A stretch of DNA of 64,000 nt from Burkholderiales bacterium (GTDB lineage Bacteria > Pseudomonadota > Gammaproteobacteria > Burkholderiales > Burkholderiaceae_C). A program made the translations under genes and the position numbers. Below are positions 45,132-55,312 of the stretch, piece after piece (position 1 is the stretch's first letter; each line of letters starts with the position of its first letter). The DNA lies in the NCBI GenBank assembly GCA_028868305.1, contig JAGWUS010000010.1:17027-81026 (forward strand), read 5' to 3'. The notes under the pieces are model-generated. The model had not been told where the DNA came from. It saw only the letters and a list, made by a program, of their open reading frames with translations, and made no database searches.

Positions 45132-46340
45132 TCAGCCCGGGATGCGCTCGCGGGCGCGGCGCACCCGCTCAAGGTTAACCACCACCTTGATCTTCTCGAA
45201 GTTGACAGGTGCAGCAATGGCCAGCGACGGGTCCGAGGTGTCCTTGGGCTGGTACTTGATGGTGGGTATTCCGTCTTTGTCCACAATGCTGATGACCCAG
45301 GGCATGTTGGCCCGCGCGCCGCGCTTCACCGAAACCGCCACCTCACCATTGACCAGCTGCACATAGCTGCCAGGTGGATAAAACCCGACCGTCTGCGCCA
45401 TGGCCGAGCCCACGCCCAGTGCGTCACCCTGTGCATTGAGCACCATGGTCTTAACGGCTTTCACCGCCGACTGGGAGGCACGTGTCTTGCGCGCCGCCGT
45501 ACGGGCCACAAAGCTGTCCGCCATTGCCAGCAAGCGCCTGGCTACCAGGTTGCGGGCATCCGCCTGGGCATCGTCTGGTGCATGGTGCCAGCGCACGATG
45601 GCAAGCTGATCCGCATCATCGACCCCCAAACCCGCCAGCATTTCCGCACCCCGAGCCGAATGATCTGCGATGAGCTTGCGCTGCCACTCCGTGATGGCAG
45701 AACCCTGCCGCACCATGCTGTCCTGCTCGCGCGCCATGCCGATGTTCATGGTCAGGGCTGCCGCCACCAGGGAGTGCCGTTGCACCGCATCCACGCCCAA
45801 TTTGGCCGCGGTCAGTTCACACATCACTGCGCACAGCAGCGCATGCGTGGCACAGTAGCCCAGCGATTCGTCCGCCAGGGCCTGAAAAAGACAGAACAGG
45901 CTGTCATCCGCATCCGCATGCGCCAGCGACATGGCCTTTTTCTGGATGTCGGCCAGACGCTGCATCGGGTTGATGGCGAGACCTCCCTGGTAGAGGATGC
46001 CACGCAGAACCTCCTGCAAATCCAGCCAGCCACCGTTGAACTGACGTCCCACCACATAGTCCGTCTCGCGAATCTCGGAGGGCATGGGTGCGCGTGCGAT
46101 GTCCTGAACGTCCATGCCACTGCGAAGCAGCTCGTGAACCATGCGTTCATACGCACGTTGCCACGCTTGGGCGTCGCTGGCTGTTGTGGACGCATTGAAA
46201 GCATGCAGCTTCTCGCGGTGCTGCTCCGAAACGATAGGCTGGCCCTTGCGTAACAGCAGCTGTCCGGTGGCACTAACCACATCGACCGGAAGCGGCTTAC
46301 CAACCTCCAGAAGGGCAACAGGGATGGGAACGTACTTCAC
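45132..46340 (-). CDS. HD-GYP-like protein with a degenerate HD motif
   Basis: Cytosolic protein of 402 residues. The N-terminal region ([20 protein letters not shown]) resembles the domain that precedes HD-GYP phosphodiesterases. The HD-like segment has [17 protein letters not shown], where active members have HDIG, and [15 protein letters not shown] then IVRWHHAPD. So some of the metal-binding His and Asp are missing while others remain, and cyclic-di-GMP hydrolysis seems doubtful. The GTG at 46340 overlaps the alr stop by four bases, so the two are translationally coupled. Confidence 0.82.
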   Translation of the reverse strand: MKYVPIPVALLEVGKPLPVDVVSATGQLLLRKGQPIVSEQHREKLHAFNASTTASDAQAWQRAYERMVHELLRSGMDVQDIARAPMPSEIRETDYVVGRQFNGGWLDLQEVLRGILYQGGLAINPMQRLADIQKKAMSLAHADADDSLFCLFQALADESLGYCATHALLCAVMCELTAAKLGVDAVQRHSLVAAALTMNIGMAREQDSMVRQGSAITEWQRKLIADHSARGAEMLAGLGVDDADQLAIVRWHHAPDDAQADARNLVARRLLAMADSFVARTAARKTRASQSAVKAVKTMVLNAQGDALGVGSAMAQTVGFYPPGSYVQLVNGEVAVSVKRGARANMPWVISIVDKDGIPTIKYQPKDTSDPSLAIAAPVNFEKIKVVVNLERVRRARERIPG

Positions 46341-47431
46341 TCTGACACCACCACGGGCACACGTCCGGCCAGCGCGCACATCAGCTCGTAACCCACCGTA
46401 CTGGCCTGCACAGCCACTTCGTCGATAGACAGCACGACGCCATTGGCGGCGCGCCCCCACAGCGTCACTTCACTGCCATAACCGGATTGCGGCACAGGGG
46501 TGAGGTCCACCGCCAGCATGTCCATGCTGACCCGCCCAAGGGTGCGGGAGCGCACACCGTCCACCAGCACCGGCGTACCCGTAGGGCAAATGCGCGGATA
46601 ACCATCGGCATATCCGCAAGCCACCACGCCGATGCGCATGTCGTGCACAGCTACAAAACTTGAGCCATATCCGACGCCAGCCCGCGCCGGTATTGATTGA
46701 ACAGCTATGATTTTTGCAGCAAGTGTCATGGCCGGCTGCAAGCTCCACTGCGCTGCCGTGTGCTCAGGGTAGTCGGGTGCGCTGCCGTAAATCGCAATAC
46801 CTGGACGCACCCAATCGGAAACCAACACGGCTTGGGGGTGACGCAGGGTGGCCGCGCTGTTGCTCAGGGTGCGCTCACCGGGCAGGTCACTGGTGACTGC
46901 CGCAAAAATTGCCATGGCATCCGCCACGCCCTTGGGACCATCCGCGTTGGCAAAGTGGGTCATGAGAGAAATCTCATCGACCTGGGGCAAGGCGTTCAAC
47001 CGGGTCCAGGCCGAGCGGTATTGATCCGGTGCAAATCCCAGCCGGTTCATGCCAGTGTTCATTTTCAGAAAAACGCGATGCGGCACATTGGTCTTGTGGG
47101 CTGCCAGCATGTCAATCTGCGCATCACAGTGCACGGTGTGCCACAGGTCCAGACGGGAACACAGCTCCAGGTCACGCTGCTCGAACACGCCCTCGAGCAG
47201 CAGGACGGGGCCACGCCATCCCAGGTCGCGCACCCGCTGGGCCTCGGCCAGATCCAGCAAAGCGAAGCCATCGGCACCGCGCAGGCCCTCGAACACCCGC
47301 TCGATTCCATGCCCATAGGCGTTGGCCTTGACCACAGCCCACACCCGTGCTTCCGGTGCCGCACGGCGTGCCATGGCCAGGTTATGAATGAGCGCCTGCG
47401 TGTGGATGGTGGCTTGTATGGGGCGGGGCAT
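46337..47431 (-). CDS. alr: Alanine racemase
   Basis: PLP enzyme (364 residues) making D-alanine for peptidoglycan. The PLP Lys35 is in [21 protein letters not shown] and [15 protein letters not shown] are typical, and the catalytic Tyr lies in AGVGYGSSF (about 256). [14 protein letters not shown] completes the C-terminal domain. Start 47431 ([10 protein letters not shown]) is chosen; an upstream ATG at 47509 is in the spacer before divergent lplT. A 30-base stretch at 46700-46731 resembles the AT-rich repeat but causes no insertion in the protein. Confidence 0.94.
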   Translation of the reverse strand: MPRPIQATIHTQALIHNLAMARRAAPEARVWAVVKANAYGHGIERVFEGLRGADGFALLDLAEAQRVRDLGWRGPVLLLEGVFEQRDLELCSRLDLWHTVHCDAQIDMLAAHKTNVPHRVFLKMNTGMNRLGFAPDQYRSAWTRLNALPQVDEISLMTHFANADGPKGVADAMAIFAAVTSDLPGERTLSNSAATLRHPQAVLVSDWVRPGIAIYGSAPDYPEHTAAQWSLQPAMTLAAKIIAVQSIPARAGVGYGSSFVAVHDMRIGVVACGYADGYPRICPTGTPVLVDGVRSRTLGRVSMDMLAVDLTPVPQSGYGSEVTLWGRAANGVVLSIDEVAVQASTVGYELMCALAGRVPVVVSE

Positions 47432-47556
47432 GGTCAGGTTTTCTGTCGTGTTAGGCCGGATTCTGACACCGCCCGCCGTGCTATAACCTCGACACGTTTG
47501 GAGACACACAACAAAACCACCGGCATTAGCAGTCCTGATGCCCGCCCCACCCCTAC

Positions 47557-48840
47557 ATGAAACGCGGTTTTTACACCATCATGTCAGCGCAGTTCTTCAG
47601 CTCGCTGGCCGACAACGCACTGTTTGTGGCGGCAGTGCAGCTTCTGCGAACTGGCGGTGCTCCGGAATGGCAGCAGGCTGCCCTGGTACCCATGTTCGCG
47701 CTGTTCTACGTGGTGCTGGCACCCTTTGTGGGGGCTTTTGCTGATGCCTTTCCCAAGGGCAAGGTCATGCTGATTAGCAACTCCATCAAGGTAGCGGGAT
47801 GCCTGCTGATGCTGTTTGGCACGCACCCCCTGATGGCCTATGCCATCGTAGGACTGGGTGCAGCGGCTTATTCACCAGCCAAGTACGGCATTCTGACCGA
47901 GTTGCTGCCATCATCCCAACTGGTCAAAGCTAATGGCTGGATTGAAGGGCTGACAATTTCCTCCATCATTCTCGGAGTGCTCATTGGTGGTCAACTGGTC
48001 AGCCCGATAGTTTCCGGCAAATTGCTTGCGTTCGACTTTCCGCTCATCACAACCAGTATTGACACCCCTCCGGAAGCGGCGATCACCGTGCTGATATTCG
48101 TGTATCTGCTGGCCGCATGGTTCAACACCCGAATTCCCCTGACCGGCGTGCCCATGCGTGCTTTGCCCCGGAATCTGGTAACCCTTCTGCCTGACTTCTG
48201 GCATTGCAACACCCGGCTGTGGCGTGATCGCCTGGGGCAAATTTCTCTGGCTACTACAACGCTGTTCTGGGGTGTGAGTGGCAACCTGCGCTACATCGTT
48301 CTGGCGTGGGCTGCAGCAGCGTTGGGTTATTCGGTGACCCAGGCCTCTACCCTTGTCGGCGTGGTCGCGATTGGCACCGCAGTGGGTGCCGTGGCGGCGT
48401 CGCTGCGCATGCGCCTAGACCAGGCCACCAACGTCATGCCTCTTGGCATTGGTATGGGTCTGTTGGTTATCCTGCTGAACTTCATTGACAACGTCTGGAT
48501 GGCGGCCCCGTTCCTGGTGCTTCTGGGTGGATTGGGTGGCTTCCTGGTTGTTCCCATGAACGCCCTGCTACAACACCGAGGGCACAATTTGATGGGTGCC
48601 GGGCGCTCCATTGCCGTGCAGAACTTCAATGAACAGGCGTGCATTCTGGGACTGGGTGGTTTTTACGCACTGTCCACCGGCATGGGTTTGTCGGCCTTTG
48701 GTGCCATCACCGTTTTCGGCGTTGTGGTGGCGGGATTCATGTGGATCATCAAACGCTGGCACGAACGCAATTGCCGTGACCACGCTGAAGAGCTAGAAAA
48801 TCTGATGGAAATTGCGCGTAGCGACAACATGCATGGCTAA
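47557..48840 (+). CDS. lplT: Lysophospholipid transporter LplT
   Basis: Major facilitator protein (427 residues, about 12 helices) that flips lysophospholipids into the cytoplasm for re-acylation. [20 protein letters not shown] and [10 protein letters not shown] are characteristic, as are [17 protein letters not shown] and [20 protein letters not shown]. The acyltransferase (Aas) often linked to LplT is not here. A -10-like TATAAC lies at 47482-47487. The 3' end overlaps the next gene by eight bases. Confidence 0.93.
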   Translation: MKRGFYTIMSAQFFSSLADNALFVAAVQLLRTGGAPEWQQAALVPMFALFYVVLAPFVGAFADAFPKGKVMLISNSIKVAGCLLMLFGTHPLMAYAIVGLGAAAYSPAKYGILTELLPSSQLVKANGWIEGLTISSIILGVLIGGQLVSPIVSGKLLAFDFPLITTSIDTPPEAAITVLIFVYLLAAWFNTRIPLTGVPMRALPRNLVTLLPDFWHCNTRLWRDRLGQISLATTTLFWGVSGNLRYIVLAWAAAALGYSVTQASTLVGVVAIGTAVGAVAASLRMRLDQATNVMPLGIGMGLLVILLNFIDNVWMAAPFLVLLGGLGGFLVVPMNALLQHRGHNLMGAGRSIAVQNFNEQACILGLGGFYALSTGMGLSAFGAITVFGVVVAGFMWIIKRWHERNCRDHAEELENLMEIARSDNMHG

Positions 48841-49708
48841 CATCCGGGCCGCCCTGGCCCTGATGGCGAATGCATTTGCCTGGGGCGTGTCGTGGTGGCC
48901 CTTCCGGCAACTTCAAGAGATGGGACTGCATCCACTGTGGGCCACCGCCATCGTGTATCTGGTCGCACTTGTGTTCCTGCTGATCGCCCAACCCAACGCC
49001 TGGCGCGGCCTGCAGCGTTATCCGGCCCTTTGGGTGCTGGCGCTTGCCGCGGGCCTGACCAATGTAGGGTTCAACTGGGCAGTGACAACAGGCGACGTCG
49101 TGCGCGTGGTGTTGCTCTTCTATCTAATGCCTGCCTGGGTCGTGCTTCTGGCCTGGCCACTGCTCGGGGAGAAACCTGATGGAGCAGCCCTTATGCGATT
49201 GGCGCTGGCATTGGCTGGGGTGGTGGTGGTACTCAAGACGCCTGACCTTGCGTGGCCCTGGCCGGAGTCCCTGGCTGACTGGTTGGGCCTGATGGGTGGT
49301 GCCGCATTCGCGCTGACCAATATCCTGCTGCGCAAACTCAATCAGGCACCGCAATCCTCCAGCATGCTGGCCATGTTCGGTGGGAGCGCTGTGACGACTG
49401 CAGCGATTGCACTGCTGGGTATGCAGTTGGGACTGGTAACAGCGCTGCCGGCTGCACAGACACATTGGCTGCTGTGGGTCAGCGGATTGAGCCTCTTCAT
49501 TCTGGCAGGAAACATCGGTTTGCAATACGGCGCCGCGCGCCTGAGTGCCAACGCAACATCCATCATCATGTTATCGGAAGTCGTTTTTGCCAGCGTATCG
49601 GCGGTGCTGCTGGGCGCATCCGAAGTGACGATGCACTCCCTGCTCGGTGGCTTCCTTATTCTGCTGGCGGCTGTTCTAAGCGCCGTGCATACGCAGGCAG
49701 TGCACTGA
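48833..49708 (+). CDS. EamA/DMT family transporter
   Basis: Inner-membrane protein of 291 residues with about ten helices in two EamA repeats. The first repeat contains LMANAFAWGVSWWPFRQL and TNVGFNWAVTTGDVVRVVLL; the second ends SATSIIMLSEVVFASVSAVL-like (ANATSIIMLSEVVFASVSA) and GGFLILLAAVLS. Family members export amino acids or other metabolites; the substrate is unknown. ATG 48833 overlaps the lplT stop (ATGGCTAA). Confidence 0.87.
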   Translation: MANIRAALALMANAFAWGVSWWPFRQLQEMGLHPLWATAIVYLVALVFLLIAQPNAWRGLQRYPALWVLALAAGLTNVGFNWAVTTGDVVRVVLLFYLMPAWVVLLAWPLLGEKPDGAALMRLALALAGVVVVLKTPDLAWPWPESLADWLGLMGGAAFALTNILLRKLNQAPQSSSMLAMFGGSAVTTAAIALLGMQLGLVTALPAAQTHWLLWVSGLSLFILAGNIGLQYGAARLSANATSIIMLSEVVFASVSAVLLGASEVTMHSLLGGFLILLAAVLSAVHTQAVH

Positions 49709-49784
49709 CAGCCTTTATTCACACTGCTGCAAGTGTTATCCGTCAGTGATATGGTGTCACTTTGCATTCACCAGTATCCACACC

Positions 49785-50270
49785 ATGCCCTCTATCTACG
49801 ACTTCGAAGCACAGCAAATCAGCGGGAAGTCCGTCCCCCTTGATCAATTCAGGGGCAAGGCTATGCTGATCGTCAATACGGCCAGCGCATGCGGCTTCAC
49901 ACCCCAGTTCGCGGGCCTGGAAGAATTGCATAAAACCTACGGCGCCAAGGGGCTGGTGGTTCTGGGTTTTCCCTGCAACCAGTTTGGCGCCCAGGATACG
50001 GGTAGCAACGATGAAATTGCCGAGTTCTGCCAGTTGAACTACGGCGTCAGTTTCCCCATGATGGCCAAGATTGAGGTCAACGGTACGGGCGCACACCCGC
50101 TGTACCAGTACCTGACAAAAGAAGCGCCGGGCCTGTTGGGTAGCAAGGCCATCAAGTGGAATTTCACCAAGTTTCTGATCGGTAAGGACGGCGCTGTTCT
50201 CAAGCGCTACGCTCCCACAGACACCCCAAAGAGTCTGGGCAAGGACATTGAAGCCGCTTTGGCCGCCTGA
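49785..50270 (+). CDS. Glutathione peroxidase family protein
   Basis: Thiol peroxidase of 161 residues that reduces hydroperoxides. The active-site Cys36 is in NTASACGFTPQF, with Gln in GFPCNQFGAQDTG and Trp in KWNFTKFLIGKDG completing the catalytic set. Cys rather than selenocysteine is present, so thioredoxin is as likely a reductant as glutathione. Start 49785 (MPSIYDFEA) is standard. It converges on the GspE-like gene, 7 bases away. Confidence 0.93.
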   Translation: MPSIYDFEAQQISGKSVPLDQFRGKAMLIVNTASACGFTPQFAGLEELHKTYGAKGLVVLGFPCNQFGAQDTGSNDEIAEFCQLNYGVSFPMMAKIEVNGTGAHPLYQYLTKEAPGLLGSKAIKWNFTKFLIGKDGAVLKRYAPTDTPKSLGKDIEAALAA

Positions 50271-50277
50271 ATTCCGG

Positions 50278-52218
50278 TCAGACCAGGCGGGCCTGCTTCA
50301 GGTCGATGTGGCCGGCCAGCACTTTTTCCAGGGCATCCTGGCGAAGCGTACGCATGCCAGCACGGGTTGCCTCCAGAAATATCTCGGACGTTGCGGCCCG
50401 CGATTGAATTTTCTGTTTCATGCCGCCCACGTTTTCCAGCAGCTCGTAAATCCCCATACGCCCTTTGTATCCGCGCCCACCACAGTGTTCGCACCCCGCG
50501 GCGTGCCACATGCGGACAGGCGCTTCCGGAGTGCCGGATGCAACGGCTGCAGCATCGAGCAGCCTCTGGCTGGCTTCCTCCATTTTCAGATGGGTGCCTT
50601 CCATATACTCCCGCGCCAATGCCTCCAGTTCCGCGCCGTCGAGTACTTTAGGGACTGCGCAGTGCCGGCACAGGGCACGCACCAGGCGCTGCGCCACGAT
50701 ACCAATCAGTGAGTCGCCAAAATTCATGGGGTCCATCCCCAGGTCCAGCAAGCGGATCACACTCTCGGCGGCACTGTTGGTATGCAGGGTCGACAGCACC
50801 AGATGCCCGGTCAACGATGCCTCGATGCAAACGCTGGCAGTTTCTTCATCGCGCACTTCACCGATCATGATGACATCCGGATCGGCGCGCAGAAAGGCAC
50901 GCATGGCCGATGCAAACGTCACGCCGATCTTCGGGTTCACCTGCAGCTGACGCAACCCTTTTTGGGTAATTTCAATCGGATCTTCCGCCGTCCATATCTT
51001 GCGGTTGTCGGTATTGATATGTGCCAGCAGCGAGTGCAATGTCGTGGTCTTGCCCGAGCCAGTCGGGCCGCAGGCCAGGATTAGACCAAATTGCCGCTCG
51101 GTCAGTCGTTTGATAATTTTGTCATCGCGTGGCGAAAAGCCAAGTTGCTGCAGCGGTATGGGCTTAGTTGTGGCCAGCAGGCGCATGACCACATCTTCCA
51201 GGTTGTCATGGGTCGGCAAAATCGCCACCCGCAATTCAAGCTTGATATCGGCGAAATCATGAAAATTGATCTTGCCATCCTGTGGCCGGCGACGCTCGGC
51301 AATATCCAGACGACTCATGATCTTGATGCGTGACACTACCGCAGCGCGCAGCAGGAACGGCAGAACCAGATAATCCTCCAGGTCCCCATCCTTGCGAAAC
51401 CGGACCCGCGAGACATCGTCACCCGGATTGGTTTCAATGTGAATATCCGACGCCTTCTGCTCGTACGCATCCAGGATCATGCGGTTGACGAGTCGGATGA
51501 CGCTGGAGCTCTCGTCCGTAGCGCTGACCTGCTCGGGGTCGGTGGCGCCCTTCATCTCGGTCATCGCATCCGAAAGCAGGGAATGCACATCCGCCTGCAG
51601 ATGCTCACTTTGCCGTGACAGGTCGTCAAATCCGGACGCCAATGCCACCTCCAGGCTATTCTGCGTATGCGTTTCCCTGGCCAAGCGCCGGACAATCTGC
51701 GCGTGCGACGCCCAGACCAGTGACACCATGCAGTTGGAAATAACGCTGAGTTCAACCTCCAGCTCCCGCTTGAGCGGCGTGGTGGATGCCACATAGAGCA
51801 TTCCGGAGTCCATACCTAAAGGCACAACATGGTGGCTCAACGCCAGGTTCCAGGGCAGATGGTCCAGCGCTTCGCGCTCCACAACGAAGCGATCGGCATC
51901 GACCTCCGGCGTGTTGAGCATGTGCGCCCGTGCATGCTCAAAATCCAATTCCTTGACGAGACCGGATTCGGTCAGCAGGTGTTCAACCCCACGCTCCACC
52001 TGGGGCGGCGTTTCGCAGTACTTGGACAGCGTGGCCACATCAATAAGATGCAGATCCAGCAAGGATTGCCCCAGCGACCTGACCGCTGAGTGACGGGCAT
52101 ACGCAATGAGCACCCGCAACTCATCCATCGAGCGCGCCGACGCTTGCACAGAAGCAGGCAGTTCTTGAAGCGGACTGGGGGCCGTTCTGGCCCATCCGTC
52201 AGTTTGATTCACAGGCAC
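50278..52218 (-). CDS. GspE/PulE/PilB-type secretion ATPase
   Basis: Hexameric ATPase of about 646 residues that powers type II secretion or type IV pilus assembly. An N-terminal GspE_N-like domain precedes the motor: Walker A GPTGSGKTTTLHSL, Asp box EDPIEI, Walker B ADPDVIMIGEVRDEETA and His box TGHLVLSTLHTN. A zinc site is formed by CRHC and CEHCGGRGYKGRMGIYELL. GTG 52218 is preceded by GGAG; TTG 52242 is an alternative. No other secretion or pilus gene is nearby, so the ATPase may serve a machine encoded elsewhere. Confidence 0.92.
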   Translation of the reverse strand: MPVNQTDGWARTAPSPLQELPASVQASARSMDELRVLIAYARHSAVRSLGQSLLDLHLIDVATLSKYCETPPQVERGVEHLLTESGLVKELDFEHARAHMLNTPEVDADRFVVEREALDHLPWNLALSHHVVPLGMDSGMLYVASTTPLKRELEVELSVISNCMVSLVWASHAQIVRRLARETHTQNSLEVALASGFDDLSRQSEHLQADVHSLLSDAMTEMKGATDPEQVSATDESSSVIRLVNRMILDAYEQKASDIHIETNPGDDVSRVRFRKDGDLEDYLVLPFLLRAAVVSRIKIMSRLDIAERRRPQDGKINFHDFADIKLELRVAILPTHDNLEDVVMRLLATTKPIPLQQLGFSPRDDKIIKRLTERQFGLILACGPTGSGKTTTLHSLLAHINTDNRKIWTAEDPIEITQKGLRQLQVNPKIGVTFASAMRAFLRADPDVIMIGEVRDEETASVCIEASLTGHLVLSTLHTNSAAESVIRLLDLGMDPMNFGDSLIGIVAQRLVRALCRHCAVPKVLDGAELEALAREYMEGTHLKMEEASQRLLDAAAVASGTPEAPVRMWHAAGCEHCGGRGYKGRMGIYELLENVGGMKQKIQSRAATSEIFLEATRAGMRTLRQDALEKVLAGHIDLKQARLV

Positions 52219-52317
52219 GAAGTTCGCTCCAACTGGTTCCAACGGTTATTCAGCTCCCAGTGTACGGCTCCACCAGCCTGGCAAGCCCCCCGGGATTGAC
52301 GCTGGTCAAACGATGCG

Positions 52318-53607
52318 TCATGCCGTGCCAAACTTCGTCGCGAATTCAATACCTATTTTTTGCAGCAACGGCGTAGGCAGCAACCCGCCAGCGCATACCA
52401 GCACGACATCATTCGAGAAGCGCTCCTTGTGGCCGTCCTGCTCAATTTCGACTTCCCTATCGTAAATCTCCACTACGGTGGAGTTGAACATCACCCTGAT
52501 ACGGCCTGCTTTCTCCGCCTGTTCCAGCAGCGTTCGGTTTTTCTGTTTTACCCGCGAAAAGGCACTGCTGCGATAGGAGAGGATGACTGGGGTATCGGGC
52601 TGTTCTGCCAGCGCAATGGCCGCCTCCAGCGCGCTGTCACCGCCTCCCACCACCAGTGCGGCCTGCCCCTTGTACTGCTCCGGATCAATCAGGCGATAGA
52701 CCACCTTGGCCGACTCCTCGCCAGGCACGTCGAGTTTTCGCGGTGTACCACGCCGTCCCATCGTAAGCAGCACGGTACGCGCCGAGTATTCGCCCTTGTT
52801 GGTACGCACTACAAATCCGCTTTCGCTACGCTCCACAGCCTCCATGCGTTCGCGAAAACCGATCTGAAGTCCCGTTTTTTTGACGACACCCTGCCAGAAC
52901 TCCAGCAGCTTTTCCTTTTGCACTTCGCCAAATTTCACAGTCCCGATCAGATCAAGTACAACCGGCGCAGTCATGGCGATTTTCTGGCGCGGGTAGTGGT
53001 ACACAGCCCCCCCCAGCGAGTCTTCCTGTTCGATCAACTTGTATTTAAGTTTGTGGTGAATCGACGAGAGCCCTGCAGACAAACCGGCCGGGCCACACCC
53101 CACGATGACCACGTCGTAGTCACCCTTGCCTTCGCTCCTGTTCCGGATGGCAGCGATGGCCTGCCGACCCTGCTCCGCCGCTTTGCGGATCAAGCCCATG
53201 CCACCCAGTTCACCGGCAATGAAGATGCCAGGCACATTGGTCTCGAAGTTCTGGCTGATGTTCGGGATGTCAATGCCGCGCTTCTCGGTCCCAAACACCA
53301 GCTTGATGGCATCAAAAGGACACGCCGCCATACAAGCGCCATGACCAATGCAATGCGCCGCATTCTTCAATACCGCCTTGCCATTCACAATGCCCAAGGC
53401 ATTCTCTGGGCATACCGTGGCGCAGGATCCAGAACCAATGCAACGCAATGGATCGACTACCGGATGCAGGGATGGCGGCTCCGCCAAGCCACTTTGAATG
53501 GATTCCTGCAGCTCGGCTTTGTGGGTCTTGTGGATCTTGCTCTGGCGTCGCATGTACAGCACCAACACCACACCGAACGCAGCTGCATAGAGGTATAAAT
53601 AACTCAT
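52318..53607 (-). CDS. Fe-S cluster/FAD-NAD(P) oxidoreductase with N-terminal anchor
   Basis: Protein of 429 residues: membrane helix (about 3-20), two ferredoxin-like motifs (about 55-105) and a thioredoxin-reductase-like flavin domain (about 163-429) with VVIVGCGPAGLSAGLSS and ALVVGGGDSALEAAIALAEQ. The Fe-S motifs CIGSGSCATVCP and CIGHGACMAACP each lack the second Cys of CxxCxxCxxxCP. It probably transfers electrons between NAD(P)H and a redox partner at the membrane. It follows ccmI by 18 bases, so it may belong to the cytochrome biogenesis or electron conduit operon. Confidence 0.85.
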   Translation of the reverse strand: MSYLYLYAAAFGVVLVLYMRRQSKIHKTHKAELQESIQSGLAEPPSLHPVVDPLRCIGSGSCATVCPENALGIVNGKAVLKNAAHCIGHGACMAACPFDAIKLVFGTEKRGIDIPNISQNFETNVPGIFIAGELGGMGLIRKAAEQGRQAIAAIRNRSEGKGDYDVVIVGCGPAGLSAGLSSIHHKLKYKLIEQEDSLGGAVYHYPRQKIAMTAPVVLDLIGTVKFGEVQKEKLLEFWQGVVKKTGLQIGFRERMEAVERSESGFVVRTNKGEYSARTVLLTMGRRGTPRKLDVPGEESAKVVYRLIDPEQYKGQAALVVGGGDSALEAAIALAEQPDTPVILSYRSSAFSRVKQKNRTLLEQAEKAGRIRVMFNSTVVEIYDREVEIEQDGHKERFSNDVVLVCAGGLLPTPLLQKIGIEFATKFGTA

Positions 53608-53625
53608 CGCAACAATACGCTTGTG

Positions 53626-54840
53626 CTAGGGCCTGACGGTTTCCCTGATTTCAATTTGCATTCCGGTTGTGCCAACGCTGACCGCTGCGCTTTGCCCGGA
53701 CAAATCCCCGGGCTGTGGCATGGCATTGCCACTCTTGCTCACGCGCGCACCAACAACCACTTTAGAAGCACCCGAGAGCGCATTAGCTGGCGACATGGCC
53801 ATGCTGTCGTCCAGCGTGAACTGCAAAGGAAGGTCTTTACCCTGCTTGCGCAAAATGGCAAGTGGCATCTTTGCACCTTCGGCAGCCCGCGCAAAGACAA
53901 ACACCGTGTCTTCAGGCTGCACCTGTTTACGCAAGGCAGCAGAGAGCGTGACGGTTCCACTGACCACAGCGCCACCGACGGGCGCCCCACCGGCCTTTTC
54001 ATCGCTTGGCGGAGGGGTCACTGCAGGCAAACCGGCCAAATCACGGGCCTCAGCAAGACCAGGCTGAACTTGCTGAACCAGTGCGTTATCGCTAGCGCCA
54101 AACTGAACCACCTGCGCCCAATATTTGACAGCACCAGCGTAATCTTTCCTGTCAAAAGCATGTGTGCCTGCAAGTGAAAGTGCTTTGAGGTTGCGGGGAT
54201 CCAGCTTCAAGGCGCGTTCCACCTGCTTCATGGGCGCTCCGTTCAGGTTGCGATTGTTTTTGACAGCCAAAGAGTCCGCATAGTCAGCCAGGAGGGTGGC
54301 ATCGTCTTTGCGCAAGCCGATGGCTTTTTCGTAGGCTTTGAGCGCTTCCGGGTGCTTGCCCAGCACACTATAGGATCGTGCAAGCATGGCCCAACCCTCA
54401 GCATCGTTGGGTTGATCGTTGAGACGTGCCGCCAGTTTTTCCGTCATGGCAGCAATCTGGTCAAAGTTTGTCGCGTGGGGCGTTCCTGCCGCGCCATCCG
54501 CAACCGCGGCACCCATCGCCTGGGGCGCAGAACTGGCAGGCAGGTCAGGCGACCCTTTCCACCAGTAGCCAGCAGCTGCAACAGCCAGAATGCCGGTCGC
54601 CAGTATGGCAAGAAGGTGTCCCGAGGGTTTTGACTGCATTTGCGCGACTACACCCGCCTCGGCCTGCCCCAAGCCCTGCTGCAAGAATGGGCTGGCTGCG
54701 CCGGAAAGGACCAGATCCAGAAGACGGCGCTCCAGTGTGGTCTTTCCTTCTTCATACTGCGGCTGCGACAGCACGCCGGATTCGTTCAACTCCTTGAGCT
54801 GGGCCAGCTGGCGTTTGATCGCTTCGATTGGGTTTTCCAT
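53626..54840 (-). CDS. ccmI: Cytochrome c maturation protein CcmI
   Basis: Apocytochrome c chaperone of 404 residues. The N-terminal segment (ERRLLDLVLSGA region) and a membrane helix at about 73-93 (LLAILATGILAVAAAGYWW) are followed by TPR repeats (about 130-245, e.g. EGWAMLARSYSVLGKHPEAL) and a C-terminal beta-rich domain (about 285-404). It holds apocytochrome for haem attachment by CcmF/H in the periplasm. It lies 22 bases after ccmH. The N-terminus has one helix instead of the two of E. coli CcmH's C-terminal part and Rhodobacter CcmI. Confidence 0.88.
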   Translation of the reverse strand: MENPIEAIKRQLAQLKELNESGVLSQPQYEEGKTTLERRLLDLVLSGAASPFLQQGLGQAEAGVVAQMQSKPSGHLLAILATGILAVAAAGYWWKGSPDLPASSAPQAMGAAVADGAAGTPHATNFDQIAAMTEKLAARLNDQPNDAEGWAMLARSYSVLGKHPEALKAYEKAIGLRKDDATLLADYADSLAVKNNRNLNGAPMKQVERALKLDPRNLKALSLAGTHAFDRKDYAGAVKYWAQVVQFGASDNALVQQVQPGLAEARDLAGLPAVTPPPSDEKAGGAPVGGAVVSGTVTLSAALRKQVQPEDTVFVFARAAEGAKMPLAILRKQGKDLPLQFTLDDSMAMSPANALSGASKVVVGARVSKSGNAMPQPGDLSGQSAAVSVGTTGMQIEIRETVRP

Positions 54841-54862
54841 GAATGCTGCTTCTCTGTAAATA

Positions 54863-55312
54863 TCAGGTTAAATGCGGGTCCTGCGCTGGCTCAGGCGTTT
54901 CTGGATCAAACTGGTCCTGTGGTAGGCGACTGCGTCTGCGCAATACAACAACCAGAATAGCAAGGCCCGCCACCACCATGACGCCGGGGCCAATCCACAA
55001 CAAGGCCGTAGTGGCCTTGAAGGGAGGACGGTACAAAACAAAGTCGCCATAACGGGCTGTCATGTAGTCAATGATCTGCTGCTCGTTCTGTCCTTTTTGC
55101 AGCATCTCGCGGACTTGCTGACGCAAATCCACAGCAAGTCCCGCGTGGGAGTCAGCAATGGTCTGGTTCTGGCACACCAGGCAGCGCAACTCACTGGAAA
55201 TCCGCATCATGCGCGCCTCAAGAACTGGATCAATCGCTGCGGGTGCAGCTTCTCCGGCAAAGGCAGAAGTACCCCAGATAACAAGACACAGCCCGACAAA
55301 CCACTTAACCAT
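54863..55312 (-). CDS. ccmH: Cytochrome c maturation protein CcmH
   Basis: Periplasmic, membrane-anchored thioredox protein of 149 residues. A signal/anchor helix precedes the invariant RCLVCQNQTIADS, whose CxxC pair reduces apocytochrome cysteines, and YGDFVLYRPPFK, followed by a membrane helix near 104-125. It matches the N-terminal part of E. coli CcmH; the TPR part is the separate ccmI gene. It overlaps ccmG by eight bases. Confidence 0.95.
   Translation of the reverse strand: MVKWFVGLCLVIWGTSAFAGEAAPAAIDPVLEARMMRISSELRCLVCQNQTIADSHAGLAVDLRQQVREMLQKGQNEQQIIDYMTARYGDFVLYRPPFKATTALLWIGPGVMVVAGLAILVVVLRRRSRLPQDQFDPETPEPAQDPHLT

Noticed and set aside
46700..46731. Repeat-like stretch inside alr (AACAGCTATGATTTTTGCAG, then CAAGTGTCATGG)
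   Set aside because: It resembles the dispersed repeat, but the encoded [10 protein letters not shown] aligns with the normal alanine racemase sequence without insertion, so chance similarity is more likely.
52360..53598. A 412-residue open frame on the plus strand opposite the Fe-S flavoprotein
   Set aside because: It mirrors the codons of the real gene and shows no recognisable domain.
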